This document shows positions 7,303 through 8,426 of a stretch of 8,426 bases of DNA, piece after piece. Source of the stretch: Gammaproteobacteria bacterium. Lineage in GTDB: Bacteria > Pseudomonadota > Gammaproteobacteria > Steroidobacterales > SZUA-146. The stretch spans positions 1 to 8,426 of the forward strand of contig JABDLQ010000335.1 of the NCBI GenBank assembly GCA_013002925.1, given 5' to 3'. Numbering within the stretch: the first letter of the stretch is position 1; the number at the start of each line of letters is the position of its first letter. Position numbers and translations under genes: made by a program. The notes under the pieces were generated by a model, which was not told where the DNA came from, searched no databases, and saw nothing but the letters and a program-made list of their open reading frames with translations.

Positions 7303-7330
7303 GCCTATAAAACTGCCGTGATCTATAGGC
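7303..7330. repeat. Perfect 7-bp inverted repeat, candidate operator
   Basis: GCCTATA (7303-7309) and its exact complement TATAGGC (7324-7330) are separated by 14 nt, so half-site centres are 21 bp apart, two helical turns. The left arm overlaps the TATAAA at 7306-7311, and the repeat lies near the middle of the divergent region. A dimeric regulator could bind it. A perfect 7-bp repeat with a loop under about 20 nt has a fair chance of occurring randomly in a region this size, so the call is tentative. Confidence 0.35.
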
Positions 7331-7536
7331 TAAACTTTTTGTGTAGTATGCGAGGCAGGTACACGGCAAGAATGACTGGGGTGGTTGGCAGACCCGCAGC
7401 ACGAATCCTGTGGTGGCGTCAGGCAACGCACGGAATACGGTATTTGTATCGTGCGACCCCGACGACCCGCGCACAGAAGCACGTGCTGTTGACGACCAGA
7501 ACGCCCTCCGGAACGATCGGATGCAAAGTGACATGC

Positions 7537-7542
7537 AAGGAG
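7537..7542 (+). promoter_or_regulatory. Ribosome binding site for the second adaptor (GTG start)
   Basis: A full AAGGAG lies 6 nt before GTG at 7549-7551. It is the strongest Shine-Dalgarno in the window and supports the GTG start of the second adaptor. Confidence 0.8.
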
Positions 7543-7548
7543 TAGTTC

Positions 7549-8426
7549 GTGAAAAAATTTGTGGTCATCGGGATTGCCCTTGCCGCCTGCGTCTATGGTG
7601 TTTACCGGTACTTTAATCAGGACACGTCGCCAATCGTCAGGATTGTCTATGCAGATCGCGGGGATGTCATCGCCTCAGTGACCAACACACGGGCTGGCAC
7701 AGTGGATACGTGTCGTCGTGCGGGCCTGGCGCCTGCCAGTGGTGGACCCATCGTCAGGCTCCATGTATCTGACGGGAGCGCAGTAAAGCAGGGCGATTTG
7801 CTGCTGGAACTGTGGAACGAAGACTTAAAGGCGCAGGTCGTTGTGGCGGAGCGTGAGGCGGCAGCCGCCAGGAGCCGCGCGCAGGAAGTGTGTGTGGCCT
7901 CACAGGTGGCGCGCCGTGAAGCGGATCGCCTCGTCAAACTGTTTGAGCGCAACCTGGCATCGGCCGACAGCAAAGAGCATGCCGTGGGCACCGCAGATAC
8001 CCGTGCAGCAGCCTGCAAAGCGGCGCGGGACAACACGCGAGTGGCGGATTCAAGAATTGACCTGGCACGGGCTGCTCTCGAGCGTACCCAGCTGCGTGCC
8101 CCGTTTGCCGGCGTGGTGGCCGAAATCAATGGTGAGCTGGGTGAGTATGTCACCCCGTCACCGGTGGGTATCCCTACGCCGCCTACCGTTGATCTGATCG
8201 ACAACACTTGTGTGTACATCAGCGCACCGATCGATGAAGTGGACGCTCCGGCAGTGCGCACCGGGCAACAGGCGTTTATCACTCTGGATGCGTTTCCAGA
8301 ACGCCGCTTTGCAGGCCATGTCAGCCGCGTGGCGCCTTATGTGCTGGCCGTTGAAAAGCAGTCGCGGACAGTTGAAGTTGAAGCGATCATTGATGATCCG
8401 GACCAGAGCGTGTTGTTACCCGGTTA
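7549..8426 (+). CDS. Second HlyD-family periplasmic adaptor, 3' end missing
   Basis: The 292 codons present encode another membrane fusion protein, clearly different from the first adaptor. In order: a short basic start (VKK) and hydrophobic segment FVVIGIALAAC (4-14), first barrel-sandwich half with GTVDTCRRAGLAPASGG (50-66) to LLLELWN (84-90), helical hairpin (about 92-180), second half LRAPFAGVVAEINGELGEYV (182-201), and a beta-barrel from about 220. The hairpin tip fits R-x3-L-x6-S (Arg127, Leu131, Ser138), the TolC-docking pattern. The start is GTG, backed by AAGGAG 6 nt upstream. LAAC at 11-14 could be a lipobox with Cys14 lipidated, or the segment could simply be a membrane anchor. Four further cysteines (55, 115, 156, 221) lie in the exported part. 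The frame is open at the right edge; transporter genes probably follow on the plus strand. Whether its partner is ABC or RND cannot be seen. Confidence 0.92.
   Translation, partial: MKKFVVIGIALAACVYGVYRYFNQDTSPIVRIVYADRGDVIASVTNTRAGTVDTCRRAGLAPASGGPIVRLHVSDGSAVKQGDLLLELWNEDLKAQVVVAEREAAAARSRAQEVCVASQVARREADRLVKLFERNLASADSKEHAVGTADTRAAACKAARDNTRVADSRIDLARAALERTQLRAPFAGVVAEINGELGEYVTPSPVGIPTPPTVDLIDNTCVYISAPIDEVDAPAVRTGQQAFITLDAFPERRFAGHVSRVAPYVLAVEKQSRTVEVEAIIDDPDQSVLLPG

Larger units (their letters stand above)
7122..7548. other. Divergent intergenic control region between two adaptor genes
   Basis: This 427-nt stretch separates two adaptor genes transcribed away from each other. I see no convincing gene in it: open frames on either strand lack a ribosome binding site or recognisable domain, or run out of frame into the second adaptor. 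It holds the ribosome binding sites of both adaptors, an AT-rich middle (about 7255-7350), a TATAAA (7306-7311) that could be a plus-strand -10 with only a weak GCGTCA -35 at 7284-7289, and a 7-bp inverted repeat around the same place. Both adaptor promoters most likely lie here, but I cannot place them firmly. No terminator or structured RNA is evident. Confidence 0.6.

Noticed and set aside
7136..7534. Minus-strand open frame of 132 codons in the intergenic region
   Set aside because: It is rich in Arg, Ser, Cys and Phe with no domain, has no good ribosome binding site, and overlaps the first adaptor's ribosome binding site region; probably chance.
7201..7545. Plus-strand open frame of 114 codons ending just before the second adaptor
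   Set aside because: It starts with GTG without a ribosome binding site, has an irregular basic composition, shows no recognisable motif, and covers the expected promoter region.
7410..7616. Plus-strand open frame overlapping the start of the second adaptor in another frame
   Set aside because: It has no ribosome binding site, and its last third is read out of frame from the adaptor coding region; the adaptor has the strong AAGGAG.
7647..8282. Minus-strand 211-codon frame opposite the second adaptor
   Set aside because: It is an Ala/Ser/Arg-rich shadow of a clear HlyD-family coding region.

Overview
The window looks like chromosomal DNA from a Gram-negative bacterium, most likely a gammaproteobacterium. 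I infer this from the PhoU-like DUF47 plus PiT phosphate module, a lipoprotein with a classical lipobox, and periplasmic adaptor proteins whose hairpin tips carry the motif used to dock on TolC-type outer-membrane channels. Base composition is moderate and gene spacing is tight. I see no rRNA, tRNA, insertion sequence, CRISPR array or phage gene. The species cannot be named from this sequence.

Layout, left to right. (1) Positions 1-1727, minus strand: a two-gene phosphate operon. A PhoU-like DUF47 protein is transcribed first, followed 7 nt later by a PiT-family phosphate permease that runs off the left edge. (2) Positions 1952-2227, plus strand: a small 91-aa protein resembling the DUF6489 group, divergent from the phosphate operon. 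(3) Positions 2258-2851, minus strand: a predicted outer-membrane lipoprotein with a compact dual-specificity-phosphatase-like fold and a Cys-x4-Arg phosphate loop, convergent with the small gene. (4) Positions 3004-7121, minus strand: a four-gene ABC export operon in the order periplasmic adaptor, ATPase, permease A, permease B, with gaps of 24 nt, a 4-nt overlap and 9 nt. (5) Positions 7122-7548: a 427-nt divergent intergenic region holding two ribosome binding sites and a 7-bp inverted repeat near its middle. (6) Positions 7549 to the right edge, plus strand: a second, different HlyD-type adaptor that starts with GTG and is cut by the window end.

How the parts work together. The phosphate pair probably gives low-affinity phosphate uptake, with the DUF47 protein as cytoplasmic partner or regulator. 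The ABC operon has the parts of a MacAB-like tripartite exporter. Unlike MacB, its ATPase and membrane domains are separate proteins, and the membrane part is a pair of different FtsX-like permeases. The adaptor would bridge this inner-membrane complex to an outer-membrane channel encoded elsewhere. The second adaptor fires the other way from the same control region and probably heads a second exporter lying beyond the right edge. Nothing in the window shows the substrates.

Most of the window consists of recognisable families. The less ordinary points are the back-to-back adaptor arrangement, the cysteine layout of the second adaptor, the long Pro/Thr/Ala linker of the first adaptor, and the lipoprotein phosphatase. 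I found no convincing evidence of a wholly new system.
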